Shown here piece by piece: positions 55,852-63,708 of a DNA stretch of 64,000 bases. Source of the DNA: Hespellia stercorisuis DSM 15480 (GTDB lineage Bacteria; Bacillota; Clostridia; Lachnospirales; Lachnospiraceae); the NCBI RefSeq assembly GCF_900142165.1, contig NZ_FQZY01000015.1, positions 24,224 through 88,223 of the forward strand, written 5' to 3'. Every line of letters starts with the position of its first letter. Position 1 is the stretch's first letter. A model generated the notes under the pieces. That model was not told the origin of the DNA. It did no database searches and was given only the letters and a program-made list of their open reading frames with translations. Both the position numbers and the translations under genes were made by a program.

Positions 55852-56721
55852 CTAATGGGCATTGAATATTGATTTGCTAAGGCTTCCGGTCTTGAATAAT
55901 GAAAATGCAAGAATCACGGTATAAGCCGCTACTGAAAACATTGCTGCATGAAGGTCACTGGATATGGTCATTGCATTTACTAAAACTGCATAAATTCCCA
56001 CACAGACCATCATGAAGAATCCCTGAAATGCCAGTGCGAACAAGCCTTTTAAATAGTTGTTTCCGATATTGCCCCATTCCTTATTGGTCATGGTGGCAAA
56101 CGGAATTGGTGCTATGGAAGTATAAAGGTAAATCTCTATCATTCTTCCGTATAAAATAACGGTTATAATGATCGACAGAATCCGCATGGTAATACTGATC
56201 AGCAGCGTTTCCATGGATAACAAGAACAAATCCCCCAGTTCCATATCTTCCAGTGCATCCACAATCCTTGTGATTGCTTCCGATGCGTCCACTGCTGTGT
56301 TTCCGGAAATTACTCCGGCGGCATTGTTGACCACATGCTGGCCAACGTCAAAGACCGCCATCGTGATATTGAACGTATTCGTCACCAGATAAATGGCTAC
56401 ATACGCCTTAAAGATCCAGAGGAAAATGTTGTAAGTCTCAAATTCATGGAAATTGTTTTTCTGCGTTACCATCGTAATCAGTTCATAGCACAGGACAAAT
56501 GTGATGATCAGTCCCGCAATGGGGACAATCACCGTTTGGGAAATGTTCTGGATCAGATTGAAGATTCCGGCATTCCATCCCTGCGGTGTCTGTCCCACCT
56601 GCCCGGCTATGGTTCCCACCTGCTCATTGACAGACGTGAACATGTTATCCAAACAGGACTTGATAAGCCCGATCAGGATATCCTTTATCGCTTCCGTAAT
56701 TCTCTCAATGATGGTGTTCAT
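55852..56721 (-). CDS. VirB6/TrbL-like polytopic membrane protein (CD1112 type)
   Basis: A 289-residue integral membrane protein with about six hydrophobic stretches (for example VIVPIAGLIITFVLCYELIT, FLWIFKAYVAIYLVTNTFN, ALAFQGFFMMVCVGIYAVL). It probably forms the membrane pore of the transfer channel, as VirB6 does. AGAGGAGTGGTAG precedes the ATG. It lies between Maff2 and PrgI in the conserved order of Tn1549-like elements. Confidence 0.9.
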   Translation of the reverse strand: MNTIIERITEAIKDILIGLIKSCLDNMFTSVNEQVGTIAGQVGQTPQGWNAGIFNLIQNISQTVIVPIAGLIITFVLCYELITMVTQKNNFHEFETYNIFLWIFKAYVAIYLVTNTFNITMAVFDVGQHVVNNAAGVISGNTAVDASEAITRIVDALEDMELGDLFLLSMETLLISITMRILSIIITVILYGRMIEIYLYTSIAPIPFATMTNKEWGNIGNNYLKGLFALAFQGFFMMVCVGIYAVLVNAMTISSDLHAAMFSVAAYTVILAFSLFKTGSLSKSIFNAH

Positions 56722-56733
56722 CTACCACTCCTC

Positions 56734-56949
56734 TTAAGAGAACAATGTTGCCAGCTGTGGAATCAGGGTAGTTCCCAGCAGCATGATTCCGGCACCAGCC
56801 ATCAGCTGTTTGATGCCCTGGCTCTTAGCACCGGGATTGTCGTTTCCATATCCTTCCAGAAGGTTTACGACACCCCACACGCCAAGACCTGCGCCGATTG
56901 CGACTACAAGAGTTTTTAAAGTTGTAATTGCACTGCTAAAAAATGCCAT
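56734..56949 (-). CDS. Maff2 family small membrane protein
   Basis: A 71-residue protein with two hydrophobic segments (LVVAIGAGLGVWGVVNLLEG and MAGAGIMLLGTTLIPQLATL) around the GNDNPGAKSQGIKQ loop that defines Maff2. This resembles a VirB2 pilin-like or channel subunit. Start ATG 56947-56949 (MAFFSS) is preferred, though the frame opens two codons earlier. It lies 12 bases upstream of the VirB6-like gene. Confidence 0.92.
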   Translation of the reverse strand: MAFFSSAITTLKTLVVAIGAGLGVWGVVNLLEGYGNDNPGAKSQGIKQLMAGAGIMLLGTTLIPQLATLFS

Positions 56950-56999
56950 ATACATTCACCAAAACTGACTTCTTTCAGGTGTTTACGGGAACGAAAATA

Positions 57000-57019
57000 C
57001 ACCGACTAAAAAGCCGGTG
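57000..57019 (-). terminator. Hairpin between coupling-protein gene and Maff2
   Basis: CACCGGCT / AGTCGGTG stem with a TTTT loop, about 50 bases after the coupling-protein stop. Without a long T run it is a weak terminator or an RNA-processing hairpin in the operon. Confidence 0.4.
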
Positions 57020-57070
57020 CACCTAGTGTCAGTTATTCCTTTCCTCATTATTTTCTGTTCATTCCCAAGG

Positions 57071-58957
57071 TTACTCCGACAGTTCTACATGAATTACTTC
57101 CACCTCTTCTTCAGATTTCGGTGTATACTGCGGATTTAACTCTTTCTCAACTTTGTACCGGTTCTTCTCGTTTTCATCTGCAAGAAGCCGATAGTTTTTG
57201 TGTTTCGTGATATCATATTTGTCCGAGAAAAATGGTCTGGCACCACGGATCTGCAGGATACATTTTCCTCCATCCATGACTGCAATCTCATCTTCAGTCA
57301 TCAGCTGTTTACCTGTTTTCTGGTAATTCAATCCAAAAGACTTCTGATTACTCCTCGTCTCCGAAGTGTTATACAGGTCAATGGTTTCCTTACCCAGAAG
57401 CTCGCTCATTTCCTTTAAGGTAGTTTTCTCTTTTCCTCCAAGAAATAGTGTGGTATCACAGTTACCCAGAATAGTATCTGCACTATCCTTATACATTGCC
57501 TTTAGCTGACTCTGTGACTGCAAAATAATAGAAGCAGAGATTTCCCTGCTTCGGATGGTTGCAATCAGCTTGTCAAACTGAGGAATTTGTCCAATATTGG
57601 CAAACTCATCAGCAATGACACGCACATGAACTGGCAGTCTTCCACCATATTCATCATCTGCTTTGTCACAAAGCAGATTGAAAAGCTGTGACTGTAACAT
57701 GGCAATCACAAAGTTAAAGGTTGTATCTGTATCGGACATAATCAAAAACAAGGCTGTCTTCCTGTCCCCAATCTTATCCAGTTCCATTTCATCATAAGAC
57801 ATGATCTCACGAAGTTCTGCTATATCAAATGGTGCCAGCCTCGCACCACAGGAAATAAGAATACTTTTGGCTGTTTTGCCAGCCGCCATTTTGTATTTTT
57901 TATACTGTCTGACCGCAAAGTGCTGCGGATCTCTTTCTTCCAGTTCCTGGAACATCATATCCACTGGATTCTGGTAAGTTTCATCCTCTTCACGGGTTTC
58001 GCTTTCATTCAAAAGATCCAGAAGGGTATTCAGATTCTTTTCCTCTTCATCTCCTTCATACCAGATAAAAGCAATCAATGCCGTGTACAACAGCTTCTCT
58101 GCTTTCACCCAAAAATCTTCGGAAGCTTTTTCCCCTTCGCCTTTGGTATTAACAATAATTGTTGTAACCAGCTTCAGGATATCTTTTTCAGACCGTATAT
58201 AAGCAAATGGATTGTAATGAAGCGATTTGGAAAAGTTGATAGTATTCAGAACCTTAATCACATATGGTTCGTGTACCACTTTTCCTGATTTATCTTTCAT
58301 AATATTTCCATTCTTATCTTTCTTAGGTGGTCCCTTTGCTAACATCTTCCCGCACTCCTCGATCAGAGTGCCTTTCGGATCTGTAATGACCATGGAACAG
58401 TTCATCTGCATGACTGACGGCTTAACGAAAAATCGAGTTTTTCCGGAACCACTGCCGCCAATGACCACTATATTTTTATTTCTTGCATACTTTGGCTGTT
58501 TAGGTCTACTTTCCATAGTCAATGCTTCTGTTGCTGTTAATGGAATATTCATCCAGGGATCTTCCGACATATAAGGTTTAATATCCTCAGCGTTTCCCCA
58601 TCTGGCTGAACCATACTCGATTCCTTTCCGGAGTTTCTTTGCATCTGACTGTTTCTGCCATACCAGTAATTTCAGAATGACAGCTGCTACAATTCCTGTC
58701 AGCATATCACGCCAGTTAAAACTTGGCTGCAATCCAGTAAGAATCCTGTCTGCATGTTCCATCGCATATAATAGCTTGTTCCCAATATCTTCTCCCAGAC
58801 TGTTTCTGTAAAGAAATGATGCCCGATTTGTATAAAAAGCAGTTAAGATATATGGGATATTGGTAAGAACCAGTTTCTTTTTATCCAGGGCGGACAGCCT
58901 GACCCTGATCTTATTCTTCCATTTTTGCATCAGATTTTTACCGATTTGCTTTTTCAT
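57071..58957 (-). CDS. VirD4/TraG-family coupling ATPase (PcfC-like)
   Basis: A 628-residue type IV coupling protein. Two membrane helices near the N-terminus (about 32-50 and 85-100), Walker A GGSGSGKT (167-174), Walker B VRVIADEFANIGQIP and the TraG motif ISASIILQSQSQL. It receives the relaxase-DNA complex and pumps it into the channel. It overlaps pcfB by ATGA (58954-58957). If the shared SIHxKL tail is a transfer signal, this is the likely receptor (inference). Confidence 0.96.
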   Translation of the reverse strand: MKKQIGKNLMQKWKNKIRVRLSALDKKKLVLTNIPYILTAFYTNRASFLYRNSLGEDIGNKLLYAMEHADRILTGLQPSFNWRDMLTGIVAAVILKLLVWQKQSDAKKLRKGIEYGSARWGNAEDIKPYMSEDPWMNIPLTATEALTMESRPKQPKYARNKNIVVIGGSGSGKTRFFVKPSVMQMNCSMVITDPKGTLIEECGKMLAKGPPKKDKNGNIMKDKSGKVVHEPYVIKVLNTINFSKSLHYNPFAYIRSEKDILKLVTTIIVNTKGEGEKASEDFWVKAEKLLYTALIAFIWYEGDEEEKNLNTLLDLLNESETREEDETYQNPVDMMFQELEERDPQHFAVRQYKKYKMAAGKTAKSILISCGARLAPFDIAELREIMSYDEMELDKIGDRKTALFLIMSDTDTTFNFVIAMLQSQLFNLLCDKADDEYGGRLPVHVRVIADEFANIGQIPQFDKLIATIRSREISASIILQSQSQLKAMYKDSADTILGNCDTTLFLGGKEKTTLKEMSELLGKETIDLYNTSETRSNQKSFGLNYQKTGKQLMTEDEIAVMDGGKCILQIRGARPFFSDKYDITKHKNYRLLADENEKNRYKVEKELNPQYTPKSEEEVEVIHVELSE

Positions 58958-59445
58958 CGGCTCTGCTCCTGATGCCGGTTCTTTACTTTGTCCTTCGATT
59001 TCTTTGGCATCATTGCTCTGTAAGTTGCAAGACGCTTGTGAATAGAAGGCTTATTCGCTTTTTGAATCTGTTTCTGGGAAAACTCACGGAAAGCAGCATT
59101 GAGGGCATCCTGATCACGTCCTTTAAAAAACACCAGATACATCGGTGGATCTTTACTCTTATCTTTTTTCAAAGCATAATTGATCCCGTATTTTCTGGCA
59201 TAACGTTCAAAGGACTTGATATTCTTATTTGTGATCTCGATATTGACCATCCCGGCATTTTGTTTTGCCAGCTCTTTTACCGTGACCTTTCCCTGTTTCG
59301 GCTGATTCTTCTTCGCTTTCTTCTCTACCGATTTCTGCTTCTGATGACGCAGATAAGCAGCAAGAACCTTTTTCAATAAATCTGCTGTTACTTTGGTAGT
59401 CCGAATGCAGAACGTGACCGTTTTCTGAGTTACCTCTTCCTGCAT
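58954..59445 (-). CDS. PcfB family conjugation protein
   Basis: A 163-residue basic protein of the PcfB/DUF3801 family: TTKVTADLLKKVLAAYLRHQ, then the core NIEITNKNIKSFERYARKYG and YLVFFKGRDQDALNAAFREF. PcfB partners the coupling ATPase in related systems, and its gene overlaps the coupling gene here. The tail contains SIHKRLATYR 30 residues from the C-terminus, the same motif as in three other ICE proteins. AAAGGAGGG precedes the ATG. Confidence 0.92.
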   Translation of the reverse strand: MQEEVTQKTVTFCIRTTKVTADLLKKVLAAYLRHQKQKSVEKKAKKNQPKQGKVTVKELAKQNAGMVNIEITNKNIKSFERYARKYGINYALKKDKSKDPPMYLVFFKGRDQDALNAAFREFSQKQIQKANKPSIHKRLATYRAMMPKKSKDKVKNRHQEQSR

Positions 59446-59467
59446 GATTTTCCCTCCTTTCAGCGAT

Positions 59468-59494
59468 TTAACTGCTGTCCAGATCTGTAATCAT
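59468..59494 (-). CDS. Possible 8-codon leader ORF before pcfB
   Basis: MITDLDSS with a strong AAGGAGGTGG ribosome binding site 6 bases upstream of ATG, ending 22 bases before the pcfB start. The spacing and perfect ribosome binding site suggest translation, but the peptide is too short to be recognised. It may serve as a translational leader or be a gene remnant. Confidence 0.3.
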   Translation of the reverse strand: MITDLDSS

Positions 59495-59515
59495 GGCAAC
59501 CACCTCCTTCATTCT

Positions 59516-60268
59516 TTACTCTTCCTCCGCACACAACGCTTTAAAAAATTCTTTTCCTTTTGGTGTAACCAATGTCTGTGAACCAAGATGTCCATTGTTA
59601 AAATAGTCTTTTACAATAAACAGATCATTGTTCTTCTCCACCGCATAGGGTAACAGCGTGCCGGATGGACTCCTATATAGAAATCCTCTATTTAAAAGAA
59701 GTTTCACAAATTTTCTTTCTGGAAATTCAATCTCTTTTGCCGTCGTTCGAATATTGGTGCATTCTCCTGTAATCATGAAATGATCATAATAATCTGCTTT
59801 TGGCTGCATATCCTTTACACGATTTTGCAATTCTCGATTTCGATTGTTTTCTGCCAAAAGTCTCTCGGCAAATTCCAAAAGAAGTTCCGGGTTATCTTTT
59901 ACCCTGTCTAAAAGATCGGTCTCTAAATATCCGCCTGTTTTCCTAATAGCCGGAAGTACCTCATCAAATACCCACTTCTCAAAATTCTGTGCTGACTTTA
60001 AACGACTTTTTGTAATCAGCCGATATACATCTCCCTCTGGAATAAAAATCATTGGCTGTACCCCACCTGATGTAAGGACGCCCCGTTTCAGGGCCCCCTT
60101 GCAATGAACATTTATCGCATTTCTTGGTTTTGCATATCCCAAAGCAAATGCTACATCAATTCCAGAAAATAAAAGTCTGCCTCCATCTACAATCATACGG
60201 ATGGAACCAAACTCCGAATTGTGAAACTCTGTGATTTTATAATCCGTCTTCTCCATCCTCTTCTCCAT
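59516..60268 (-). CDS. Phage-type antirepressor (Bro-N and KilAC)
   Basis: A protein of about 250 residues. N-terminal Bro-N domain (FGSIRMIVDGGRLLFSGIDV, FALGYAKPRNAINVHCKG, IPEGDVYRLITKSRL) and C-terminal KilAC/ANT domain (about 150-245: KADYYDHFMITGECTNIRTT, then EFPERKFVKLLLNRGF). Antirepressors bind repressors or DNA, so this could relieve XRE repression of transfer genes. Start ATG 60266-60268 with GGAGGAGAAGAGG; a second ATG four codons on is equally well placed. It overlaps the upstream gene by 32 bases. Confidence 0.88.
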   Translation of the reverse strand: MEKRMEKTDYKITEFHNSEFGSIRMIVDGGRLLFSGIDVAFALGYAKPRNAINVHCKGALKRGVLTSGGVQPMIFIPEGDVYRLITKSRLKSAQNFEKWVFDEVLPAIRKTGGYLETDLLDRVKDNPELLLEFAERLLAENNRNRELQNRVKDMQPKADYYDHFMITGECTNIRTTAKEIEFPERKFVKLLLNRGFLYRSPSGTLLPYAVEKNNDLFIVKDYFNNGHLGSQTLVTPKGKEFFKALCAEEE

Positions 60269-60686
60269 CCTCTTCTCCTCCTGAACCGGCAAGTAACATC
60301 AAACCATTTTCAATGATTGTGCTCCTAATAAACTCTGCTACATTCACGGTTAAATAACCAAGATATTCTGCAAGGAAACTACTATATTCCTCTTCTGTCA
60401 ACAATTCCTCCAGTGCTTCCAAATGAGCTGTCACTTTAGAAGTCTGCTTTCCGCCAAGCAGCTTGCCTAATATTTCTGTAAATTCCTCTGTGTCACATGA
60501 CTCAAACATACATAAGATCATCTCCATTGTTGTTTCCAAAACCAAACGATCCATTTTCATTTGCGTCAGCTCTTCCATTGTTTTCATGGCAGTCATAAGC
60601 GCATCACTTGTCATATGTTCTGTATTGATTCTTCCTTCTGAATCAACCAATCCTATTGCAAATAATTCTAAAAAGTATTTTCTCAT
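60237..60686 (-). CDS. Hypothetical ICE protein
   Basis: A 149-residue acidic helical protein starting MRKYFLELFAIGLVDSEG (ATG 60684-60686, AGGAGGACAAGATTT upstream). The longer frame to 60812 reads through ssb. The middle is rich in Met/Leu helices (MTAMKTMEELTQMKMDRLVL), and the C-terminus is GEEDGEEDGEDG. No family is recognised. It sits between ssb and the antirepressor in one operon. Confidence 0.6.
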   Translation of the reverse strand: MRKYFLELFAIGLVDSEGRINTEHMTSDALMTAMKTMEELTQMKMDRLVLETTMEMILCMFESCDTEEFTEILGKLLGGKQTSKVTAHLEALEELLTEEEYSSFLAEYLGYLTVNVAEFIRSTIIENGLMLLAGSGGEEDGEEDGEDGL

Positions 60687-60699
60687 AAATCTTGTCCTC

Positions 60700-61110
60700 C
60701 TATCGAAATGGCATTTCTTGTTCAAGTTCTTCTGGTATATCGAATGGAATCTTCCTCTTCTCTGCTGGTTGAAATCCGTCAGATTCTTCTTTTTTTGTTT
60801 TGGCTTCTGCAAACTCTACATTATCCATAATGACTTCGGTATAATAGGATGCAGTTCCAGTCTGTTCATCTTTGATCTGAGAGATTACCAACTCTCCGGA
60901 AAGAGCAATCTTAATTCCTTTTTCAAGATATTTCTCCACAAATTCTGCATTATTTCCATAAGCTGTGATCATCACTACAAATGCTTTGCTTGTGCGATTT
61001 CTTTTTACTACCAGTGGAAACCTAGATACTTTGGTTTGTCCCTTTTGCGTAGATGTCAGCTTAGTTTCTGGATCTCTGGCAAGTCTACCCATTAAAACAA
61101 TCGTATTCAT
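60700..61110 (-). CDS. ssb: Single-stranded DNA-binding protein
   Basis: A 136-residue OB-fold SSB: start MNTIVLMGRLARDPETKLTS, RFPLVVKRNRTSKAFVVMIT and GIKIALSGELVIS strands, and a short tail ending EQEMPFR instead of the usual DDDIPF. It coats the transferred or replicating ICE strand. It is the first protein gene of the conjugation operon. AGGGAGGACAAAAAGA precedes the ATG. A hairpin-rich leader with a terminator lies upstream. Confidence 0.93.
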   Translation of the reverse strand: MNTIVLMGRLARDPETKLTSTQKGQTKVSRFPLVVKRNRTSKAFVVMITAYGNNAEFVEKYLEKGIKIALSGELVISQIKDEQTGTASYYTEVIMDNVEFAEAKTKKEESDGFQPAEKRKIPFDIPEELEQEMPFR

Positions 61111-61199
61111 TCTTTTTGTCCTCCCTTTCTTCCTGCAACACCCTTCCCTGGTATTTCAAACAGGATAATAATCTGTGCATTTTCTGCACGAAAAAATGA

Positions 61200-61220
61200 G
61201 GAATGGATTCGAACCATTCC
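61200..61220 (-). terminator. Intrinsic terminator upstream of ssb
   Basis: Perfect 7-bp stem GGAATGG / CCATTCC around the loop TTCGAAT, then TCATTTTTT on the minus strand, 80-90 bases before the ssb start. The stem-loop copies a tRNA T-arm (TTCGAAT loop), but no tRNA fits around it. Its place ahead of the whole conjugation operon makes it either the end of the RNA upstream or a control point for read-through. Confidence 0.7.
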
Positions 61221-61228
61221 CCACTTGC

Positions 61229-61447
61229 TACAGGATTTCTCCTGTAATATAAATAAGAAAATCTAAGTATTCACATTTGGGCTTTGTCTGTACATATACA
61301 TCTGATCGTTATCATTCCAGATAACCCGGCTGTAAAAATACAGTCACAGTCTCTGTTTCAGCAGAGGTCCTGTACCCTTCGGTGGTATCATTATTGCTTC
61401 GCTCTTCCCGTAGGAGTCTTCGCCTGCACGAGCCGGATTATCTCCGG
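61229..61447 (-). ncRNA. Candidate structured RNA / leader of the conjugation operon
   Basis: A 220-base minus-strand segment without a convincing gene but with five perfect hairpins: CCGG-agataat-CCGG (61433-61447), CTCTG-ctgaaa-CAGAG (61351-61366), CTGTA-tttt-TACAG (61330-61343), GTTATC-tggaat-GATAAC (61308-61325) and TACAGG-agaaat-CCTGTA (61229-61246). These are followed by the terminator at 61200-61220. The GC-rich linker around 61390-61430 may add pairing. I cannot match it to a known riboswitch or RNA class. No clear promoter was found, although TTGACA occurs at about 61484-61489. It could be an independent RNA or an attenuating leader. Confidence 0.45.
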
Positions 61448-61710
61448 TAAGCATGTTCCTCAAGATGTATCAGCTCCTTCAATTGTCAAGGTGCAATCGG
61501 AAGAACTGTCTGAACCTCTTTTACGTTTGTGATTTTTGGAAATCAGAGGATTTTCAATTTGCCTTCCATATACTCTGTATTGGGAGCGACAAAATCGGAC
61601 ATGATTTTAGAAATTTTTTGAAATTATTTTTTGAAGTGTAAAAAGATATAAAAAATAGTAGAATTTTTCTCTCTGCCGCAAGATGATTTTAGGTCGGTTG
61701 AGGGATTAGA

Positions 61711-61761
61711 AAACGCCGGAAACCCGCATAAACTCTATGTTTTTGCGCGTTCTCGGCGTTT
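61711..61761 (-). terminator. Long stem-loop after the integrase gene
   Basis: AAACGCCG (61711-61718) pairs with CGGCGTTT (61754-61761), with inner AACCCGC / GCGCGTT partly pairing. On the minus strand it is followed by TCTAATC. It lies about 110 bases after the integrase stop and can be its terminator or a structure of the attachment region. Confidence 0.45.
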
Positions 61762-61798
61762 CTTTTATCGCCTGTGTTAGTGGTGCTTTTTCGGTAAA

Positions 61799-61820
61799 TG
61801 GTGCCCAAATGGTGCCCAAA
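61799..61820. repeat. Tandem 11-bp repeat near the integrase stop
   Basis: TGGTGCCCAAA occurs twice head to tail, 50 bases downstream of the integrase gene. Tandem arm-type binding sites of tyrosine integrases look like this and lie near the attachment site, so it is a candidate Int arm site. The core site itself was not located. Confidence 0.4.
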
Positions 61821-61871
61821 TCCCACGCGGGGCTATAAAACGGTATAAGAAGCGGTAAAGAGATACAGCGG

Positions 61872-63176
61872 TTAAAGCTCTAAATCGCTGCTCTTTTTCT
61901 TTGCCGCGCTCTTTGCTTTCTTCGGCTCGGCTTTCTCTGCCTTTGCCGGGTCTGCCTGTTTGACCGCCCCATGATAAGCGTCTAAGACTTCTTTTTTGCG
62001 TTCAAGCCGCACGTCCACATAACGGGCGGTAACAGCTTCAAAGTTCATAGACAGCCCAAGCGATACGCCGATACCCGCAAGTGTATGTCCTAACACTTCG
62101 CCTACGGTGTAGAAGTCGCCTGTCAGTTGGTGCATATTTGTAGCTGCTGTATGGCGCAAATCGTGAAAGCGGATATGCGGCATATCCAAATCTTCAAGCA
62201 GCTTTCCAAACTGGGAAGATACCCACGACGCGGAGATAGGGGAACCGTCCGGCTTCGCTACAACAAGGTCATTGTCATAGTAAGGCTTTCCGTCCTTTTC
62301 TGCCTGTTCGCGCTGCGCTTCCTGCATAGCAAACTGTTTGAGAAAGAACGGGCGGGCAAGCTCTGTGATAGGCAGCTTTCGCCCGTTGGATTTCGGCGGT
62401 GCCATTTCCTCAATGACTTTTGTTTTTGGCGGTACCTTAAAGGGTAGCTGCTCGGAAACGTCAAAGGTGTTGTTTTCCAAATCCACATTGCGCCAACGCA
62501 AGCCCAGGATTTCAGAACGGCGCATACCGTAAAGCCCGCCTAAGATAACGGGCATTTCCCAAACGGTACCCTCGACGCGCTGCATAAGGGCTTTTACCTG
62601 TTCCGGCGTGTACGGGTCGGGGGTCTTGTCGCTCTTTCCAAACTTCGTAAGCGTGTCCTTTGCTGCGTTTGTTTCGATATAGCGGTATTTCCGGGCATGG
62701 CTCAACGCCACGCTCAAAACACGCTTTGCCCCGGCTGCGGTGGACGGTTTCAAGCCTTTGTCAATAATCTGCTGAAACATTTTGTCTACCATAGCGGGGG
62801 TAAGCTGATTAAGGGCAACGCCGCCGATATATGGCGTGATGTAGTTTGCAATCGTTCTTTTGTACCCGTCGTAAGTAGAGGGGCGCAAGTTCACTCTTGC
62901 ATAGCTTTCTACCCATTCATTCAGATAGCTTGCAACGGTCTGTTTCCGCTGTGAAGCGATAGACGCAATCTGTCCCGGATTATGGAGCTTTGCTTTCATC
63001 TCTGCTTCATGCTGCGTTGCTTCCTTTTTTGTTGGAAAGCCCTTTTTTGAATAGGTTTTCTTTTCCCCATTCGGGGCGGTGTACTTTATATTCACGTCGT
63101 AAACTGTACCCGGCCGCCCGGTCAGTACGCCGTTGCTGTCGCGTTTATTCTTAACCTGCCTTGTTGATATAGCCAT
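61872..63176 (-). CDS. int: Tyrosine recombinase / integrase
   Basis: A 434-residue phage/ICE integrase. Arm-binding N-terminus (TYSKKGFPTKKEATQHEAEM), SAM-like core-binding domain (about 80-170) and catalytic domain with Arg219 (GMRRSEILGLRW), His338/Arg341 (FHDLRHTAA), His364 (LGHT) and Tyr386 (ARYVDV), all present. The C-terminus is a Lys/Ala/Glu-rich tail. GGGAGGTTAAGCT precedes the ATG, 3 bases after the excisionase. More GC-rich than the ICE. Because attachment sites usually lie just past the int stop, the element it serves probably extends to the right. Confidence 0.95.
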   Translation of the reverse strand: MAISTRQVKNKRDSNGVLTGRPGTVYDVNIKYTAPNGEKKTYSKKGFPTKKEATQHEAEMKAKLHNPGQIASIASQRKQTVASYLNEWVESYARVNLRPSTYDGYKRTIANYITPYIGGVALNQLTPAMVDKMFQQIIDKGLKPSTAAGAKRVLSVALSHARKYRYIETNAAKDTLTKFGKSDKTPDPYTPEQVKALMQRVEGTVWEMPVILGGLYGMRRSEILGLRWRNVDLENNTFDVSEQLPFKVPPKTKVIEEMAPPKSNGRKLPITELARPFFLKQFAMQEAQREQAEKDGKPYYDNDLVVAKPDGSPISASWVSSQFGKLLEDLDMPHIRFHDLRHTAATNMHQLTGDFYTVGEVLGHTLAGIGVSLGLSMNFEAVTARYVDVRLERKKEVLDAYHGAVKQADPAKAEKAEPKKAKSAAKKKSSDLEL

Positions 63177-63179
63177 AGC

Positions 63180-63416
63180 TTAACCTCCCTGTCGTGCCGG
63201 GGGCTTCGCTGTCGTCTTTGCCCTGTGGTACCAGTCCCAGATTGCAGCGTCAGCTATCAAACGACGGTTTCCATTTTGTATATATTCAAGCTCGCCACTA
63301 TCCATAAGCTCGCGCAGTTTATTTTCCCCGATACCGCTAATCTTGCTCATTTGCTCAACGGTCTTTAACATAGGGAATACAGGGATAGCGGGGCTTGCTG
63401 TTTCCTTTTTTGCCAT
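63180..63416 (-). CDS. Excisionase / helix-turn-helix protein
   Basis: A 78-residue protein with a winged-helix excisionase core (TVEQMSKISGIGENKLRELM, then YIQNGNRRLIADAAIWDWY), as in Tn916-type Xis and MerR-like excisionases. It bends the attachment DNA and steers the integrase to excision. AAAGGGGGTATTTTCCT precedes the ATG. Int follows after 3 bases. The basic tail KTTAKPPARQ ends the protein. Confidence 0.85.
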   Translation of the reverse strand: MAKKETASPAIPVFPMLKTVEQMSKISGIGENKLRELMDSGELEYIQNGNRRLIADAAIWDWYHRAKTTAKPPARQGG

Positions 63417-63660
63417 AGGAAAATACCCCCTTTCATAAATGGCTAAAAAGTCAAGTTACAAAAAGTGGGCTTTAACCGGGCGGCTGTTAGCACAACCTCG
63501 CGGGAATTGCACCCCTGCTCATTTAAGGCAGCTTTACCCATTGCCTGCGACGCTCTGAACGCTCGGACTGTGGCTGTAAAGGCTTATCTCCCCTCAATGC
63601 GTGTTGTCGCCCGCAAGCTGCTAACTTGCTTCCCGTCGCGGTGTGGTGTGGTATAAAAAA
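63417..63660. other. GC-rich gene-free stretch upstream of xis
   Basis: About 240 bases with higher GC than the surroundings. It holds a small hairpin (GCAAG / CTTGC, about 63612-63628). A 63-codon plus-strand frame lies here but has no ribosome binding site and unusual composition, so I do not call it. It may contain the xis-int promoter or the end of another element. Nothing else can be supported. Confidence 0.4.
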
Positions 63661-63670
63661 AGTTGACATC

Positions 63671-63708
63671 TTATTCTCAAGGATTTCATGATAGAATCAA
63701 GAGAATAA
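63671..63708. promoter_or_regulatory. Inverted repeat and extended -10 ahead of the IS3 transposase
   Basis: TTATTCTC (63671-63678) and GAGAATAA (63701-63708) form a perfect 8-bp dyad. TGATAGAAT (63689-63697) inside it looks like an extended -10. The preceding TTGACA (63663-63668) is too far for a normal -35, and may be part of the left terminal repeat of the insertion sequence. Confidence 0.4.

Larger units (their letters stand above)
1367..61447. mobile_element. Tn1549/CTn4-like integrative and conjugative element (boundaries not resolved)
   Basis: The gene set PrgI, VirB4, VirB6-like, Maff2, VirD4-like coupling protein, PcfB, TopB, DUF4366, DUF4315, DUF3789, Cna-B surface protein, DUF5688, YodL protein and a giant methylase/helicase, with MobC and a MOBP-type relaxase, is the set typical of Tn1549-family ICEs in Clostridia (known family context). 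The limits given are only the outermost genes or RNA that fit the element. I found no direct repeats that prove attL or attR. The redox operon on the left may be cargo or chromosome. The int/xis genes on the right may belong to a different element. Two cargo blocks interrupt the backbone between the SseB-like gene and the YodL gene. Confidence 0.8.

Noticed and set aside
60075..60100. Third copy of the 29-bp hairpin inside the antirepressor gene
   Set aside because: Only AAGGGGGCCCTGAA is shared. The second arm is absent and the bases encode a conserved-looking Bro-N stretch (CKGALKRGV), so chance is likely.
61190..61250. tRNA gene suggested by the TTCGAAT T-arm
   Set aside because: Only the T-arm and a 6-bp hairpin match. 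No D-arm or acceptor stem partner can be formed, and the T run after the stem fits a terminator better.
63465..63656. 63-codon plus-strand frame upstream of xis
   Set aside because: No Shine-Dalgarno site and odd composition; probably random in GC-rich DNA.
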